The notes under the pieces were generated by a model, which was not told the origin of the DNA, did no database searches, and saw only the letters and a program-made list of their open reading frames with translations. From the NCBI GenBank assembly GCA_020201415.1, contig JAIVGW010000260.1:1-7242 (forward strand): DNA of 7,242 bases, written 5' to 3'. The position numbers and the translations under genes are program-made. Positions 5,660 to 7,242 of the stretch are shown piece by piece; position 1 is the stretch's first letter; the number at the start of each line of letters is the position of its first letter. This DNA is from Lentisphaerota bacterium. Its GTDB lineage: Bacteria > Verrucomicrobiota > Kiritimatiellia > JAAZAB01.

Positions 5660-7242
5660 ATGCAGGACCGTTTACTAAAGGAATTCAAGCATCCGTCCAA
5701 CCAGTATCGCGGGGCGCCGTTCTGGGCCTGGAACGCGCCGTTCTGGGCCTGGAACGGCAAGCTGGACCCGGCGGAGCTGCGGCAGCAGATAAGGCTGATG
5801 CACCGGATGGGGCTGGGCGGTTTTTTCATGCATGCCCGCGTGGGTCTGAGCACACCCTATCTGTCTCCGGCCTGGTTTGCATGCATCAAAGCCTGCGTGG
5901 ATGAGGCGAAAAAACTGGGCATGCGGGCCTGGCTGTATGACGAGGACCGCTGGCCCTCCGGCGCGGCCGGCGGACTGGTGACCAGACATTCCCGATTTCG
6001 GGCCAGGAAACTGTTTATGGAGGAATGCCGCGGCGCTGTCCGCGTAACGCCGCATACGGTAGCGTTGTTCAAGGCCCGGGTGTCCGGTCACCAGGCCGCG
6101 CAGGTGCAACAGCTCGCCTTGACCAACACCGGCGCCGGCTTGCGGAAAAATGAATCGTACCTGCATTTCCACTGGCAGGAGGAAGCGCCTTCGGACTGGT
6201 ACAATGGTCAGACCTCGCTGGATACCATGAACCATGCCGCCGTGCGCGAATTCATCCGCGTTACCCACACAGCCTACCGCCGCAACATCGGTCGGCACTT
6301 CGGCGAATGCGTGCCCGGCATCTTCACCGATGAGCCCAGCTTCGGCACGGTCTGCCAAAGGCGCTCCCCGGCTTGTAACACCACCCCCTGGACCGCCGCC
6401 CTGCCGCGGATTTTCAAGCAACGTTACGGCTACGACCTGACGGCACAGCTGCCGGCAATTTTCTTCGACATTGACGATCCGCAAGCCCTGCGGACACGTT
6501 ATCACTACATGGACTGCATCACCCACCTGTTCGTCGATGCCTTCTCCCGCCAGATCGGGCAGTGGTGCGAAAAAAACAACATGCTGCACACCGGGCATGT
6601 GCTGGAAGAAGACTCCCTCTCGCGTCAGACCGCCCGCGTGGGCAGCTGCATGCGGTTTTACGAACACATGCAGGCGCCGGGCATGGACCTGCTGACGGAG
6701 CACAATCGGCTCTATGACACCGCCAAGCAGGTCAGCTCCATGGCCCGGCAATTCAATCGCAAATGGCGACTGACCGAAACCTACGGTTGCACCGGCTGGG
6801 ACTTCCCCTTCGCCGGACACAAGGCGCTGGGCGACTGGCAGGCCGCCCTGGGTATCAACCTGCGGGCGCAGCACCTGGTCTGGTACACCATGGCCGGCGA
6901 AGCCAAGCGCGATTATCCAGCTAGTATTTTTCATCAATCACCCTGGTGGGAGCATTATGCGCTGGTCGAGGATTACTTCGCCCGCATTAACGCCGTCATG
7001 AGCCGGGGAAAGGAAGTGCGCGACCTGCTGGTGATCCACCCGGTGGAAAGCATGTGGCTGCAGACCAACAAGCACTGGCAGCAGCCACGCAATGAGCAGG
7101 CGCATCCCGGCAACCAGACATTGATTGCCCTGCGCGATGCGCTGTTGATGGCGCAGATTGATTTTGATTATGGCGACGAAGAGATCATGAGCCGCCACGC
7201 CCGGGTGCGGCGCGGGGCAGCGGTGCGCCTCGCGGTGGGCCA
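5660..7242 (+). CDS. GH106-like (alpha-L-rhamnosidase-type) glycoside hydrolase, N-terminal part
   Basis: An uninterrupted plus frame from ATG 5660 runs off the right edge, giving 527 residues. The N-terminus carries the hallmark blocks of this large TIM-barrel family: PFWAWNGKLDPAELRQQI (28-44, with a duplication), GLGGFFMHARVGLSTPYL (51-68) and AWLYDEDRWPSGAAGG (90-105). Later blocks are PGIFTDEPSFG (219-229) and LTETYG (371-376); E225 and E373 are candidate catalytic acids by their place at strand ends, not proven. Relatives include GH106 alpha-L-rhamnosidases, and full-length members often exceed 800 residues, so the beta-sandwich part is probably missing here. There is no signal peptide. 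AAGGGA lies about 9 bases before the start. It probably acts on rhamnose-containing or similar side chains together with the neighbouring esterase and deacetylase. The sugar specificity cannot be read from the sequence. Confidence 0.85.
   Translation, partial: MQDRLLKEFKHPSNQYRGAPFWAWNAPFWAWNGKLDPAELRQQIRLMHRMGLGGFFMHARVGLSTPYLSPAWFACIKACVDEAKKLGMRAWLYDEDRWPSGAAGGLVTRHSRFRARKLFMEECRGAVRVTPHTVALFKARVSGHQAAQVQQLALTNTGAGLRKNESYLHFHWQEEAPSDWYNGQTSLDTMNHAAVREFIRVTHTAYRRNIGRHFGECVPGIFTDEPSFGTVCQRRSPACNTTPWTAALPRIFKQRYGYDLTAQLPAIFFDIDDPQALRTRYHYMDCITHLFVDAFSRQIGQWCEKNNMLHTGHVLEEDSLSRQTARVGSCMRFYEHMQAPGMDLLTEHNRLYDTAKQVSSMARQFNRKWRLTETYGCTGWDFPFAGHKALGDWQAALGINLRAQHLVWYTMAGEAKRDYPASIFHQSPWWEHYALVEDYFARINAVMSRGKEVRDLLVIHPVESMWLQTNKHWQQPRNEQAHPGNQTLIALRDALLMAQIDFDYGDEEIMSRHARVRRGAAVRLAVG
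5714..5755 (+). repeat. Exact 21-bp in-frame tandem duplication
   Basis: Two identical 21-bp units (5714-5734 and 5735-5755) each encode APFWAWN, residues 19-25 and 26-32 of the GH106-like protein. Related proteins normally have this conserved block once, immediately before GKLDP. The frame is kept, so the protein simply gains seven residues. It may be a recent slippage event or an assembly artefact. Confidence 0.92.

Noticed and set aside
5675..6937. A 420-codon minus-strand open frame opposite the GH106-like gene
   Set aside because: The plus frame carries all the conserved glycoside hydrolase blocks; the minus frame is rich in Gly/Val/Arg/Gln as expected for the complement of GC-rich codons and matches nothing I recognise.

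Overview
The window reads as a carbohydrate-degradation locus from a Gram-negative-type bacterium. The best guess is a member of the PVC superphylum (Kiritimatiellota, Lentisphaerota or Verrucomicrobiota), possibly a metagenome assembly. This rests on gene content only: cytoplasmic glycoside hydrolases and esterases beside a PIG-L (LmbE) deacetylase, a secreted glycine-rich protein, and long gene-free islands full of short repeats. No taxonomic marker gene is present, so the placement is inference.

Layout: (1) 1-476, minus, the 5' part of a secreted glycine-rich protein running off the left edge, with a near-perfect CRP-type palindrome (538-553) upstream. (2) 652-3504, minus, a compact three-gene operon transcribed right to left: a right-handed beta-helix GH28-like protein, an alpha/beta-hydrolase sugar esterase, and a metallo-beta-lactamase-fold (UlaG-like) hydrolase. 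The last two overlap by 4 bp at GTGA, and a 27-bp operator-like inverted repeat lies 39 bp before the first gene. (3) 3505-4112, a divergent intergenic region with repeats. (4) 4113-4973, plus, a PIG-L family deacetylase. (5) 4974-5659, a second repeat island with an exact 30-bp inverted repeat around a truncated reading frame resembling the start of a four-helix-bundle (S23) protein. (6) 5660-7242, plus, the N-terminal 527 residues of a large GH106-like glycoside hydrolase that runs off the right edge and carries an exact 21-bp in-frame tandem duplication in a conserved motif.

Working together (inference): the beta-helix protein and the GH106-like enzyme would cleave glycosidic bonds of an imported uronate/rhamnose-type oligosaccharide; the esterase and PIG-L protein would remove O- and N-acyl decorations; the MBL-fold enzyme could open a sugar lactone or a related intermediate. 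None of these five shows a signal peptide, so the work is probably intracellular. No transporter, sulfatase or regulator gene lies in the window. The two repeat islands and the 21-bp duplication are the least ordinary parts of the sequence.
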